Shown here piece by piece: positions 53,151 through 62,419 of a DNA stretch of 64,000 nucleotides (its first letter is position 1; every line of letters starts with the position of its first letter). Source of the stretch: Meridianimarinicoccus sp. MJW13. GTDB lineage: Bacteria > Pseudomonadota > Alphaproteobacteria > Rhodobacterales > Rhodobacteraceae. The stretch covers positions 141,697-205,696 of the forward strand of contig NZ_JACNMU010000009.1 in assembly GCF_014901205.1 (NCBI RefSeq). Reading direction: 5' to 3'. The notes beneath the pieces were generated by a model. It saw nothing but the letters and a program-made list of their open reading frames with translations, was not told the DNA's origin and made no database searches. Position numbers and translations under genes: made by a program.

Positions 53151-54689
53151 TCAGTCCGAGATCGACCCTTCCTCGTCGCGGCGCTCGTGCATCTTCGATT
53201 TCACCTTGCGGCCGACGATGAGGGGCAGGATGAAGCCGATGGTGGCGAACAGCCACAGGCCGATGGACAGCGGGCTGTCGATCAGGGTCCACCAGTCGCC
53301 GTTGTCGATGGTGATGGCGCGGCGCAGGTTGTTCTCCATCGAGTTGCCCAACAGCGTGCCGAGGATGATCGGAACCAGCGGCACGTCAAGCTTGCGCAGA
53401 ACCCAGCCCATGACCCCGAAGCCGATCATCACCACAAGGTCGAAGGACGACCCCGAAATGCCGTAGATGCCGACGAAGGACACCATGGCCACCACCGGCA
53501 TCAGGATGCGCGGTGGCACCATCAGCACGCGGGTGAACAGGCCCACCATGGGGATGTTCATGGCCAGCAGCATGAAGTTGGCGATGAACAGCGCCGCGAT
53601 CAGGCCCCAGACCACATCGGGGTTCTGGGTGAACAGCAGCGGGCCGGGGGTGATGTTCAGCGCCAGCAGCACCGCCAGCAGCACCGCCGTGGTGCCCGAG
53701 CCCGGAACGCCCAGAGCCAGCATCGGCACCAGCGCGCCACCGGCGGCGGCATTGTTGCCGGCCTCGGGCGCGGCCACGCCGCGCGGATCGCCCTTGCCGA
53801 AGGTCTTGCCGTCCTTGTCCACCAGCCGCTTTTCCAGCGAGTAGGAGATGAAGGAGCCCAGCGAGGCACCGGCCCCCGGCAGCACGCCCGCCAGGAAGCC
53901 CAGCACGGTGGAGCGCGCCATGGTCGGGGCGGTGTCCTTGAGCATCTTCATCGGCGGCGTCAGGCGGCCGATCTTCACCGGGGCCGAGGCATCGGCCTCG
54001 CCGTGGCGTTTTTCGAGGAAGATGAAGACCTCGGACAGGGCGAACAGGCCGACGATGGCCACCAGAAAATCCAGCCCGTCATACAGGTGCACTTCGCCGA
54101 AGGTGAAGCGCGGCACGCCGGTCTGGGTATCGACGCCGACCATCGCAAGGCCAAGGCCAAGCGCGGCGGCAAAGGCCGATTTCGCCTGGTTGGTCGAGGA
54201 CACGCCGCCCAGCGTCATGAAGGCCAGCGCGAACAGGGCGAAATATTCCGCCGGGCCGAACAGCAGGGCGATCTTGACCAGCTGCGGCGCCAGGAAGATC
54301 AGCCCCCAGGTGGCAAAGAAGGCACCGACGAAAGACGCGATGCCAGAAAGCGACAGCGCCTGACCGGCCATGCCCTTCCTGGCCATCGGGTGGCCGTCCA
54401 GACAGGTCATCATCGCCGGTTCATCGCCGGGAATGTTGAGCAGGATCGACGAGATCCGGCCGCCGTACATGGCGCCGTAATAGACCGAGGTCAGCAGGAT
54501 CAGCGAGGGCGTCGCGCCAAGGCCGAGGGTGAAGGCGAGCGGGATCAGGATGGCGACGCCGTTGGAGGGGCCAAGCCCCGGCAGCGCGCCCATGATGGTA
54601 CCCAGGAAACAGCCCAGAAGGGCCAGCAGGATGTTCTGCCACGTCAGTGCGATGGCAAAACCGTCGGCAAGGGATGCAAGTGTGTCCAT
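53151..54689 (-). CDS. tctA: Tripartite tricarboxylate transporter large membrane subunit TctA
   Basis: 512-residue membrane protein, full length for TctA. Conserved features: LLGCFLGTIMGALPGLGPSNGVAILIPLAF near residue 30, SVYYGAMYGGRISSILLNIPGDEPAMMTCLDG near 70 and the second-half repeat PGAGASLGSFISYSLEKR near 275. It imports a carboxylate with TctB and the binding protein TctC. The three genes (C-B-A) run leftward, a two-component system diverges from them. No tctA frame damage seen. Confidence 0.94.
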   Translation of the reverse strand: MDTLASLADGFAIALTWQNILLALLGCFLGTIMGALPGLGPSNGVAILIPLAFTLGLGATPSLILLTSVYYGAMYGGRISSILLNIPGDEPAMMTCLDGHPMARKGMAGQALSLSGIASFVGAFFATWGLIFLAPQLVKIALLFGPAEYFALFALAFMTLGGVSSTNQAKSAFAAALGLGLAMVGVDTQTGVPRFTFGEVHLYDGLDFLVAIVGLFALSEVFIFLEKRHGEADASAPVKIGRLTPPMKMLKDTAPTMARSTVLGFLAGVLPGAGASLGSFISYSLEKRLVDKDGKTFGKGDPRGVAAPEAGNNAAAGGALVPMLALGVPGSGTTAVLLAVLLALNITPGPLLFTQNPDVVWGLIAALFIANFMLLAMNIPMVGLFTRVLMVPPRILMPVVAMVSFVGIYGISGSSFDLVVMIGFGVMGWVLRKLDVPLVPIILGTLLGNSMENNLRRAITIDNGDWWTLIDSPLSIGLWLFATIGFILPLIVGRKVKSKMHERRDEEGSISD

Positions 54690-54699
54690 GACGTACCTC

Positions 54700-55131
54700 T
54701 CAGAACCCCAGCGGGCCGCGGGCCAGCGACAGGCCGAGCACCATGTGGAAGATGACGTAGATGCCCAGCGAGGTGCCGATCCCGGTCACCACCGAGGCGA
54801 TCAGGCCGGAGCCGAGCCGCCAGGTCAGATAGGTGGCGGCAAAGGCGGTGGCGATGACGAAGCCGATCTCGGGCAGAAGCTCGGCGTACAGGATCATGAC
54901 GACGACGGCGGCCAGAACTTCGGCCAGGCGGGGCAGGGCGGGCCATTCGGGTTCGGGGTCGGGCTTCAGGGCGATGACGATCGAGCTGAGACCGAGCACG
55001 GTGGCGATGATCAGCGGGAAGGCTTTGGGACCGACGGCGTCGGAAAGAAAGCTCTCTTCGATCGCGAAGGCGGCCAGGGCGAAGCCGATCGCGAGAAGCA
55101 GGCCGACCACGCCGAAGATGCGATCACTCAT
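54700..55131 (-). CDS. tctB: Tripartite tricarboxylate transporter small membrane subunit TctB
   Basis: 143 residues with four hydrophobic helices, the TctB size. The family pattern SDAVGPKAFPLIIATVLGLSSI at about residues 29-50 is present. It begins at 55131 with GGAG a few bases ahead, and lies 10 bases before tctA. Confidence 0.9.
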   Translation of the reverse strand: MSDRIFGVVGLLLAIGFALAAFAIEESFLSDAVGPKAFPLIIATVLGLSSIVIALKPDPEPEWPALPRLAEVLAAVVVMILYAELLPEIGFVIATAFAATYLTWRLGSGLIASVVTGIGTSLGIYVIFHMVLGLSLARGPLGF

Positions 55132-55238
55132 GGGGATCTCCTTTTCGGGGCAGGGCAGGATGGGGGGCGGGGAAGGCAGCAGGGGGCCGGGCGCCGCGAA
55201 ACTGGCGGCGCCCGGCGGAGTTCAGGCGCGAAGGCGCA

Positions 55239-56228
55239 TCACTTGATGATGCCGATCTCGCGCGAGATGGCCTGGATCTGGGCCACGCTTTCGGCCACGA
55301 AGGTCTGGAAGGCGTCGCCTTGCAGGTCGAGCGGCGCCAGACCGTTGGCGGCCATGATCTCTTTCCACTCGGGCGAGGCATAGAGATCGGCGATCTTCGC
55401 GACCCAGGCGTCATAGGCTTCGTCGCTCATGCCGCCGGGGGCATAGAAACCGCGCCAGTTGGCGCCGATCACGTCCACACCCTGTTCGCGGGCGGTCGGG
55501 AAGGCGGCGAATTCGCCGTCCAGACGCTCGGGCGCAAGCACCGCGATCACCCGGATGTCGCCGCTGTCGACAAAGCCCTTGGCTTCGGAGATGTCGCCGG
55601 TGAAGGCCTGCACGGAGCCGGCCAGAAGCTGGGTCACGGCCTCGCCGCCGCCGTCAAAGGCGATGTATTTGACCGAGCGCACGTCGTCGATGCCATGGGC
55701 GTTGGCCGCGATCAGAACCTTCAGGTGGTCCCAGCCGCCCACAGCCGAGCCGCCCGCGACAGAGATCGAGGTCGGGTCGGATTTGATCATGTCGAGCAGC
55801 GCCGGAAGATCGGCGATTTCGCTGTCCTTGGCCACGGCGATGACACCGTAGTCAGCCCCGATCGAGGCCAGCCACCGCACCTGGTCCATGGTGTTGCCCG
55901 GATAGGCACCCTGTGCCAGGCGGGTGGCGGTGGCCGCGGAGGCCGCGACGATCAGGTTGTTGTCGTCATTGCGCTTGTTCACCACTTCGGCGTAGGCCAC
56001 GCCACCGCCGCCACCGGCGAGGTTGACCACCTGAACGGTCTTGTCCAGCAGGCCGAGATCCTGCAGCGACTTGCCGACCTGACGGCAGGTGAAGTCCCAG
56101 CCGCCGCCGGGGTTGGCGGGCGCGATGCATTCGGGGTTTTCCGGGGTAAAGCCCTGGGCGGAAACGCCAAGCGCGGATGCGCTGAGCAGGGCGGCCGCGG
56201 CCGCAAGGCGGGTTGCCTTGAAAATCAT
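55239..56228 (-). CDS. tctC: Tripartite tricarboxylate transporter periplasmic binding protein TctC
   Basis: 329 residues from the ATG at 56228 with a signal peptide (to SALGVSAQ near residue 21). The TctC/Bug fold: CIAPANPGGGWDFTCR near residue 33 (the conserved APxxPGGG-D ligand loop), VVNLAGGGGGVAYAEVV near 65, VAGGSAVGGWDHL near 135. It would capture a di- or tricarboxylate, such as citrate or tartrate. First gene of the tctCBA operon, divergent from tctD. Confidence 0.93.
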   Translation of the reverse strand: MIFKATRLAAAAALLSASALGVSAQGFTPENPECIAPANPGGGWDFTCRQVGKSLQDLGLLDKTVQVVNLAGGGGGVAYAEVVNKRNDDNNLIVAASAATATRLAQGAYPGNTMDQVRWLASIGADYGVIAVAKDSEIADLPALLDMIKSDPTSISVAGGSAVGGWDHLKVLIAANAHGIDDVRSVKYIAFDGGGEAVTQLLAGSVQAFTGDISEAKGFVDSGDIRVIAVLAPERLDGEFAAFPTAREQGVDVIGANWRGFYAPGGMSDEAYDAWVAKIADLYASPEWKEIMAANGLAPLDLQGDAFQTFVAESVAQIQAISREIGIIK

Positions 56229-56347
56229 GGGTTGGGTCCTCCACAGTCCAATTTTTCCGGGCTGTCGGGCCGCCCGGTGGCCAACCATTGCGGCCCGCAT
56301 GATTGCGGTTGTCGCGCGAATGGCTGAGGATGGGATAGGCGCCTTTG

Positions 56348-56366
56348 CTGTCACCAACCTGTCACC
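56348..56366. promoter_or_regulatory. CTGTCACC direct repeat between tctC and tctD (candidate response-regulator site)
   Basis: CTGTCACC at 56348-56355 and again at 56359-56366, exactly 11 bases apart, which is the spacing OmpR-family regulators use. It lies in the 191-base divergent promoter region of tctC and the response-regulator gene. Confidence 0.55.
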
Positions 56367-56419
56367 GGTCGCGGGCGGGACGCATTTCAAGGGCCGGGCG
56401 GCATTTTTTTGGGGGAAGC

Positions 56420-57091
56420 ATGCGTGTCCTGATCGTCGAAGACGCCACCGATGTGGCCGAAGCGGTGGCGATCCGGCTGGGCCGGAGCGGCATGGCCTGC
56501 GATATCGCCGACAGCCGCGAGGCCGCCGAGGATTGCCTTGCGGTGCAGCGCTATGACGTGATCGTGCTGGACATCAACCTGCCCGACGGGCTGGGCACCG
56601 AACTGCTGGCCGATCTGCGCGGGCGCGGCGACCGCACCCCGGTGCTGATGCTGACGGCGCTGTTTTCGGTCGATGACCGGGTCACCGCGCTGGACCTTGG
56701 GGCCGACGACTATCTGGTGAAACCCTTTGACCAGCGTGAGCTTGAGGCGCGGCTGCGGGCGCTGGTGCGGCGCGAGGCCGAACAGAAGTCCGACGCGCTG
56801 GTTCTGGGGCCGCTGAGCTTCACCCCCGCCGCCCTGAGCGCCACCCTGTCGGGTGCGCCGCTGGAACTGACCCGGCGCGAGGCCACCCTGCTGGGCCTGC
56901 TGCTGCGCCACCGGGGGCAGGTGCTGAGCAAGCAGCGCCTGTACGACGGGCTGTTCGCCTTCGACGATGCCGATGTGGGCGTCAATGCCATCGAGCTGTA
57001 CATCGCGCGGCTGCGCAAGAAGCTGGCCGGGTCCGGCGTCGGAATCGAGACCCAACGGGGGCTGGGCTACCGGATCCATGCGGATGGCTAA
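56420..57091 (+). CDS. tctD: OmpR-family response regulator (TctD-like)
   Basis: 223 residues. Receiver domain with D51 (VLDINLPDG) as phosphorylation site, acidic D8 and K at KPFD near residue 100. The effector domain (about 125-222) is a winged helix with ELTRREATLLGLLLRHRGQVLSK and INVARLRKKL-type IELYIARLRKKL near 195. ATG at 56420 follows GGGGGAAG. It is divergent from tctC and overlaps the kinase gene start. It should activate tctCBA when the kinase detects the carboxylate. Confidence 0.9.
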   Translation: MRVLIVEDATDVAEAVAIRLGRSGMACDIADSREAAEDCLAVQRYDVIVLDINLPDGLGTELLADLRGRGDRTPVLMLTALFSVDDRVTALDLGADDYLVKPFDQRELEARLRALVRREAEQKSDALVLGPLSFTPAALSATLSGAPLELTRREATLLGLLLRHRGQVLSKQRLYDGLFAFDDADVGVNAIELYIARLRKKLAGSGVGIETQRGLGYRIHADG

Positions 57092-58496
57092 GGGCGGGTT
57101 CGAAACCGGCGGCCGTGGCAGCTTGCTGTCGCGGGTCATGCTGGGGGTGCTGTCGTTGCTGGTCGTGGGCGGCGTGGTGGTGACCTTCGCCGCCTTCGCC
57201 TATGGCCGCAATGCGGCGCGGCAGGCTTATGACCAGATCCTTGTCGGTGCCGCCAATGACATCGCCGGGTCGGTCAACATCGTCGCGGGCGCGCCACTGG
57301 TCAACATGCCGGTGTCGGCCTTCGGGCTGCTGGCGCTGGCCTCGGAGGATCGGATCACCTACGCGGTGCGCGGCGCCGGTGGCGCCTTGCTGACCGGCCA
57401 TGCGGATGCCCCGGCGGCGGTCGCAGAGGTCGGCCAGACGCCGGTGTTCTTCGACGCGCCGCTGCATGGCGATCCGGCGCGGTTTGTCACCGTGGTGCGG
57501 CGGTTTTCGGAACGCGATTTCTCGGGCAGCGTCTTTGTCACTGTCGGCCAGACCCTGCGGGCGCGCAACGAGATGGCGTTGGGACTGACCCGTGGCGCGG
57601 TGCTGGTGATGACCGGGATCGGGCTGGTGCTGATCCTGGGGGCGTTTCTGGTGATCCGCTCGGCGATGCGGCCGCTGGACCGGATGGCCCGCGAACTGTC
57701 GGCGCGCGATCCCTATGACCTGACGCCGATGCCCGCCGATGGTCCGGCAGAGGTGGCGGTGATGGTCGGCGCGATGAACCGGTTCATGGGGCGGCTGGAC
57801 CGGCAGGTCGGGGCGATGAAGCATCTGATTTCGGACACCGCGCACCAGTTGCGCACCCCGGTGGCGGCGATCCGGGCGCAGGCGGAACTGGCGCTGGAGG
57901 ATGACCCCGAACACCTGCCACAGCGGCTGGACCGGCTGGTCAAACGCACCCGGTCGCTGGGCAACCTGCTGGACCAGATGCTGTCGCGGGCGCTGGTGAT
58001 CCACCGCGCGGACAATGCCCCGCCCGAGCCGGTGGACCTGCGCGACGTGGCGCTGCACGTGCTTGAGGGCCGCGATCACGAGGTGCTGGCCCCCGAGGCC
58101 GAGGTCGAACTGGTCATCGGCGACCGTGCGATCATGGTTCTGGGTGACGAGATCTCGTTGTGCGAGGCGGTGAAGAACCTGCTGGCCAATGCGCTGCGGC
58201 ACGGGCAATCGCCGGTGCGGCTGGGGGTCAGCCGGGCGGGCGACACTGCCGAGATCTGGGTCGAGGATGCGGGCGACGGGCCGCCGCCGGATGTTCTGGA
58301 CCGCATCGGCGGCCGGTTCGAGCGGTCGGCGGCGTCGAAGGGCAACAGCGCCGGGCTGGGCCTGTCCATCGTGCGCGCGGTGGCCGAGGCCTTCGGCGGC
58401 CGGGTGACCCTGGGCGCGGGCCCCGCGGGGCAGGGGTTCCGGATCACCCTGGTGCTGCCATGGGCCGGGGCAGGGGGGACGCGCGATGCGGGCTAG
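57078..58496 (+). CDS. tctE: Sensor histidine kinase (TctE-like)
   Basis: 472 residues. N-terminal helix about 15-38, a periplasmic stretch to about 175, a second helix near 176-200 (AVLVMTGIGLVLILGAFLVI), HAMP-like linker, HisKA with the phospho-His in ISDTAHQLRTPVAAIRAQ near 255, and HATPase with N in ANALRHG and GLGLSIVRAVAEAFGG near 438. The ATG at 57078 or 57084 is possible. The gene overlaps tctD at its start and the next gene at its end (11 bases), so all three are translated together. Confidence 0.9.
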   Translation: MRMAKGGFETGGRGSLLSRVMLGVLSLLVVGGVVVTFAAFAYGRNAARQAYDQILVGAANDIAGSVNIVAGAPLVNMPVSAFGLLALASEDRITYAVRGAGGALLTGHADAPAAVAEVGQTPVFFDAPLHGDPARFVTVVRRFSERDFSGSVFVTVGQTLRARNEMALGLTRGAVLVMTGIGLVLILGAFLVIRSAMRPLDRMARELSARDPYDLTPMPADGPAEVAVMVGAMNRFMGRLDRQVGAMKHLISDTAHQLRTPVAAIRAQAELALEDDPEHLPQRLDRLVKRTRSLGNLLDQMLSRALVIHRADNAPPEPVDLRDVALHVLEGRDHEVLAPEAEVELVIGDRAIMVLGDEISLCEAVKNLLANALRHGQSPVRLGVSRAGDTAEIWVEDAGDGPPPDVLDRIGGRFERSAASKGNSAGLGLSIVRAVAEAFGGRVTLGAGPAGQGFRITLVLPWAGAGGTRDAG

Positions 58497-59532
58497 GGCG
58501 CTGGCTGTGCTTCTGGGCCTTCTGGCCGGACCCGCCCCGGCGCAGGAGGCGGTGGCGCGCTTTGCCGCCGCGCAGGGGCAGGCCGACACGGTACTGACGA
58601 TCCGTTCGACCACCGACATCGTCATCATGGCCCCGGTGCTGGAGACCTTTGTCGCAGACAACCCGGAGTTGGAAATTGCCTATGAGCAATGGGGCTCGAA
58701 CGCGCTGTATGCCGACAGTCTTGCGGCCTGCACCGGGCCGCAGGCGGTGGCCGATGTGGTGATCTCGTCCGGCGTGCACCAGATGGTCGATCTGGTGAAC
58801 CGGGCCTGTGCCAGCCCGTACCGGTCGGCCCGGACCGAGGCGCTGGCCCCGGCGCGGCGCTGGCGCGACGAGATCTGGGGGATCACGCAGGAGGCGGCGG
58901 TGATCCTGTACAACACACGGCTGGTGTCGGCGACCGAGGTGCCGCGCACCCGCTTTGCCCTGCTGGACCTGATGCGCCGCGACGCGCCCCAGTATCACGG
59001 CAAGATCGCCACCTATGACATCGAGGCTTCGGGGCTGGGGTTCCTGTTCGCCTTCATGGACAGCCAGGAGGCCACCACCTTTGGCGGCCTGATGGAAGGG
59101 TTCAACCGGGTCGAGGCGGTGGCGACCTGCTGTTCGGCGGAAATCATCGAAGGTGTGTCCGAGGGCCGCTATGCCATCGCCTACAACGTGCTGGGGTCTT
59201 ACGTGGACAGCGCGCCGCGCCCTGATCTGGGGGTGATCTATCCCGAGGATTACACCCTGTTCCTGTCGCGCGCCCTGATGATCCCGAAAGGCGCGGCGCA
59301 GGCCGACGGGGCGACCCGGCTGCTTGATTTCCTGTTGTCGCCGCGCGGGCAGGCCATTCTGGCCGAGAGCAACCTGATGTGGCGGCCCGATTTCGACGAG
59401 ACCGGCCTGCCGTCCAGTGCCCGGCGCGACATTCCCATCAACCCGACGCTGCTGGTGGCGATGGACCGGCACCGTCGCGAGATCTTCGTGCAGAAATGGC
59501 GCGCCACCTTCTGGGCCGCGCGCCCGGAATAA
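58486..59532 (+). CDS. Periplasmic ABC-type substrate-binding protein encoded with the Tct two-component system
   Basis: 348 residues. A signal peptide (MRARALAVLLGLLAGPAPAQ) is followed by a type-II binding fold of the extracellular solute-binding protein 1 family: TIRSTTDIVIMAPVLETF near residue 40, the WGITQEAAVILYNTRLV segment near 132, and a C-terminal GVIYPEDYTLFLSRALMIP near 248. No permease or ATPase genes accompany it. The 11-base overlap with the kinase gene implies translational coupling, so it may present a ligand to the kinase rather than to a transporter. Confidence 0.83.
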   Translation: MRARALAVLLGLLAGPAPAQEAVARFAAAQGQADTVLTIRSTTDIVIMAPVLETFVADNPELEIAYEQWGSNALYADSLAACTGPQAVADVVISSGVHQMVDLVNRACASPYRSARTEALAPARRWRDEIWGITQEAAVILYNTRLVSATEVPRTRFALLDLMRRDAPQYHGKIATYDIEASGLGFLFAFMDSQEATTFGGLMEGFNRVEAVATCCSAEIIEGVSEGRYAIAYNVLGSYVDSAPRPDLGVIYPEDYTLFLSRALMIPKGAAQADGATRLLDFLLSPRGQAILAESNLMWRPDFDETGLPSSARRDIPINPTLLVAMDRHRREIFVQKWRATFWAARPE

Positions 59533-59541
59533 TGTGCCCCG

Positions 59542-60393
59542 TCAGCCGCGTTTCTGGAAGGCGATCATCACCAGCGCCAGCAGCGACGAGCCCAGCATCA
59601 GCAGCAGCGACACCGCGTTCAGCAGCGGGGTCGAGCCTTCCTTGAGGCGGTCGAACATGGCGATGGTCAGCGGCGCGTCCGAGCCCACCAGCATCAGCGT
59701 GGTGTTGAAATTCTCGAAGCTCATCAGGAAGGCCACCACGAAGGCGCCGATCAGGGCGGGCATCAGGAAGGGCAGGGTGACGGTGCGCACCGCCGTCAGG
59801 CGCGTCGCGCCCAGGTTCAGCGCCGCCTCTTCCAGCGTGCGGTCGAACTTTTGCAGCCGCGCGCCGATGACCAGCGTGGCGATGGTGGCGATGAAGGAGA
59901 ACTGGCCCAGGATCACCAGTGTCAGGCCGGGGCGCAGGGCTTCGAAATCCCATTGCGCGGCGTCCCAAAGCCCGTTGGCCACCCGGCTGGAAAACACCAG
60001 GATCGAGATGCCCAGCACGATGCCCGGCACCACCAGCGGCAGCAGCATCAGCACATAGAGAAACCCCTGGCCGCGAAAGCGGTAGCGGTTGAACAGGAAG
60101 GCGTTGGACAGGCCCACTGCCACCGACAGCACCGATACACAGACCGCCACGAAGGCCGAGGTGCCGATGGCGCGCAGGATCGGGCGTTCGTGGAAGACAC
60201 CGATCTGTGGCCGTTCGGCGCCGAAGAACCAGTTCCAGGTGAAGCCCCGCCACGGCAGCGAGGGAAACTGGCTGTCGTTGAAGGCAAAGGCCGCGACCAC
60301 CACCAGCGGCAATGCGAGAAACAGGAAGAACACCACCACATAGGCGGTATAGGCGGCGATCAGGAACCGCGGTTGCGGGATGGAAGGGATCAT
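59542..60393 (-). CDS. ABC transporter permease (PotC-type)
   Basis: 283 residues with about six membrane helices. The cytoplasmic EAA loop reads LEEAALNLGATRLTAVRTVTLPFLMPALIG near residue 195-225. It is the second permease of a polyamine/opine/2-AEP-type importer together with the gene upstream of it, which ends 10 bases before. It converges with the binding-protein gene at 59532 with 9 bases between. Confidence 0.9.
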   Translation of the reverse strand: MIPSIPQPRFLIAAYTAYVVVFFLFLALPLVVVAAFAFNDSQFPSLPWRGFTWNWFFGAERPQIGVFHERPILRAIGTSAFVAVCVSVLSVAVGLSNAFLFNRYRFRGQGFLYVLMLLPLVVPGIVLGISILVFSSRVANGLWDAAQWDFEALRPGLTLVILGQFSFIATIATLVIGARLQKFDRTLEEAALNLGATRLTAVRTVTLPFLMPALIGAFVVAFLMSFENFNTTLMLVGSDAPLTIAMFDRLKEGSTPLLNAVSLLLMLGSSLLALVMIAFQKRG

Positions 60394-60403
60394 GGCGGGC
60401 CTC

Positions 60404-61261
60404 CTATCCCATGGTCTTTTCGAGGGACTGGCCGGTCAGCTTCAGCATCCCCCAGACGATGGCCGAGGACAGGCCCAGCAGCAGGAAGCCGAAGGCGGCG
60501 CCGAGCTCCCAGTTGAAGCGGACGATGAACTGCGAATAGATCAGCTCGGTGAACCACAGGCTGTCCTTGCCGCCCAGCATGATCGGGGTCAGGTAGTTGC
60601 CCAGGGAAAGCATGAAGACCACGATGCAGCCCGAGACGATGCCGGGGGTGGCGTGGGGAATGATGATCTCGCGCAGGACCGAAGCGCCGTTGCCGCCCAG
60701 ATCATAGCCCGCCTCGATCACCTCGTCGGGCAGGGTTTCCAGCGTGGTGACCAGCGGCACCACCATGAACAGCATCGAGGTGTAGATCAGCCCGACCATG
60801 ATGGCGGCGTCGTTGTACAGCATCTCGACCGGCCCATCGACCAGCCCGAGGTATTGCAGCAGGTTCGAGATCAACCCGGTTTCGCGCAGCAGGATCATCC
60901 AGCCGAAGGTGCGCACCAGTTCCGACACCCAGAACGGCACCAGGCACAGCAGGAACAGTGCCGAGCGCATCCGCCCGCGCGCCATCTTGGCGATGTAATA
61001 GGCCACCGGAAAGCCGATCAGCAGCGTCAGCACCGTGGCCAGGATCGACATCACCGCCGTGCGCAGGAAGGTACGCAGGTACAGCGGCTCGCTGAGGAAG
61101 GTCCAGTAGTTGGCAAAGCTGAAGCGGTATTCGCCGACGCCCACGCGCTCGCGCAGGGACACCAGCGCCATGTCGATATGCGGGATCAGGATCAGCAGGG
61201 TCAGCCACAGCAGCAGCGGTGTCAGCAGCAGGATCAGGCCCAGTTTCGCCTCGGCCCGCAT
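60404..61261 (-). CDS. ABC transporter permease (PotB-type)
   Basis: 285 residues from the ATG at 61261, six hydrophobic segments. The EAA loop is EAGYDLGGNGASVLREIIIPHATPGIV near residue 190. It overlaps the ATPase gene stop (ATGA). N-terminal part GLILLLTPLLLWLTLLILIPHIDM is the PotB-type first helix. Confidence 0.9.
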   Translation of the reverse strand: MRAEAKLGLILLLTPLLLWLTLLILIPHIDMALVSLRERVGVGEYRFSFANYWTFLSEPLYLRTFLRTAVMSILATVLTLLIGFPVAYYIAKMARGRMRSALFLLCLVPFWVSELVRTFGWMILLRETGLISNLLQYLGLVDGPVEMLYNDAAIMVGLIYTSMLFMVVPLVTTLETLPDEVIEAGYDLGGNGASVLREIIIPHATPGIVSGCIVVFMLSLGNYLTPIMLGGKDSLWFTELIYSQFIVRFNWELGAAFGFLLLGLSSAIVWGMLKLTGQSLEKTMG

Positions 61262-62361
61262 CAGGAGGCCCCCGCCGCGAAGCAATTGCCCTGTGCGGCG
61301 GCCCAGCCGATATGCACCTGCGCGCCGCGCGCCAGATGGGCGAATTCGCCCGATTGCGGCAGGTTGACGGCGATTTCCTCGGTGCTGCCTTCGTCCTTGA
61401 CCAGGATCCGGCTGTCGGCGCCGTTGAACAGCAGCGAGGTGACGGTGCCCGACAGGCGATTGTCGAACCCGGCCAGATCCTCGGCGGACGGGGCGATGCG
61501 GATGGCCTCGGGACGGACGAAGATCTCGGCCCGGTCGCCGGGGGAAAGGGCGCGGTCATGGCGGTCGCCGCGCAGGGTCAACCCGCTGTCGGTGCGCAGG
61601 ATAAGGGCGTCGCCCTCGACCCGCTCGACCTGTCCGGACCAGCGGTTGCTGTCGCCCACGAAGCCCGCCACGAAGGCGGTGGCGGGGCGATAATACAGAT
61701 CCTGCCCGCTGCCGACCTGTTCGAAGCGGCCTTCGTTCATCACCGCGATATGGTCTGACATCACCAGCGCCTCGGACTGGTCGTGGGTGATGTAGACGAA
61801 AGTGGTGTCAAAGGCGGCTTGCAGGGATTTCAGCTCGACCTTCATGCGTTCGCGCAGTTTCAGATCCAGCGCGCCCAGCGGTTCGTCCAGCAGCAGCACC
61901 TCGGGCTCCAGCACCATGCAGCGGGCGATGGCGACGCGCTGTTTCTGGCCGCCGGACAGCTCGTCGACCTTGCGCTGGCCAATGCCGGGCAGGCCGATAC
62001 GGTCCAGCGCCTCGTCGACCTTGCGGGCGATCTGGTCGCGCGGCAGCCCGGCGCGGCGCAACCCATAGCCGATGTTGTCGGCGATGTTCATCATCGGGAA
62101 CAGCGCCAGGTGCTGGAACACCATGTTCACCGGGCGCTTGTTGGGCGGCGTGTCCAGAACCGAGCGGCCGCGGATGCGGATATCGCCCGAGGTCGGTTCC
62201 AGAAACCCCGCGATCATCCGCATGACCGTGGTCTTGCCGCAGCCCGATGGCCCGAGGATGGAAAAGAACGAACCGCGGGGCACGTCAAACGAAACCTCGT
62301 CCACGGCCAGAGTATCGCCGAACCGTTTGGTCAGGGTCAGGCATTCAAGATCAGGGGTCAT
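61261..62361 (-). CDS. ABC transporter ATP-binding protein (PotA-type)
   Basis: 366 residues. Walker A is GPSGCGKTT near residue 37, signature LSGGQKQRVAIARCMV near 136, Walker B VLLLDEPLGALD near 155, then YITHDQ. C-terminal TOBE domain from about 275 (IFVRPEAIRIAP). Start ATG at 62361; a further in-frame ATG at 62394 has no better ribosome-binding site. It powers the importer with the two permeases encoded downstream. Confidence 0.92.
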   Translation of the reverse strand: MTPDLECLTLTKRFGDTLAVDEVSFDVPRGSFFSILGPSGCGKTTVMRMIAGFLEPTSGDIRIRGRSVLDTPPNKRPVNMVFQHLALFPMMNIADNIGYGLRRAGLPRDQIARKVDEALDRIGLPGIGQRKVDELSGGQKQRVAIARCMVLEPEVLLLDEPLGALDLKLRERMKVELKSLQAAFDTTFVYITHDQSEALVMSDHIAVMNEGRFEQVGSGQDLYYRPATAFVAGFVGDSNRWSGQVERVEGDALILRTDSGLTLRGDRHDRALSPGDRAEIFVRPEAIRIAPSAEDLAGFDNRLSGTVTSLLFNGADSRILVKDEGSTEEIAVNLPQSGEFAHLARGAQVHIGWAAAQGNCFAAGAS

Positions 62362-62419
62362 GGGGAGCCGGTATAAGAGGGGCGGTGCCCGCACGAGGCA
62401 GGCACCGCGAAGGTCAGGT

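Noticed and set aside
50122..53292. A 1,056-codon frame on the minus strand opposite the initiator and acyltransferase
   Set aside because: Overlaps two well-supported genes in antisense; the translation is basic and repetitive with no recognisable domain.
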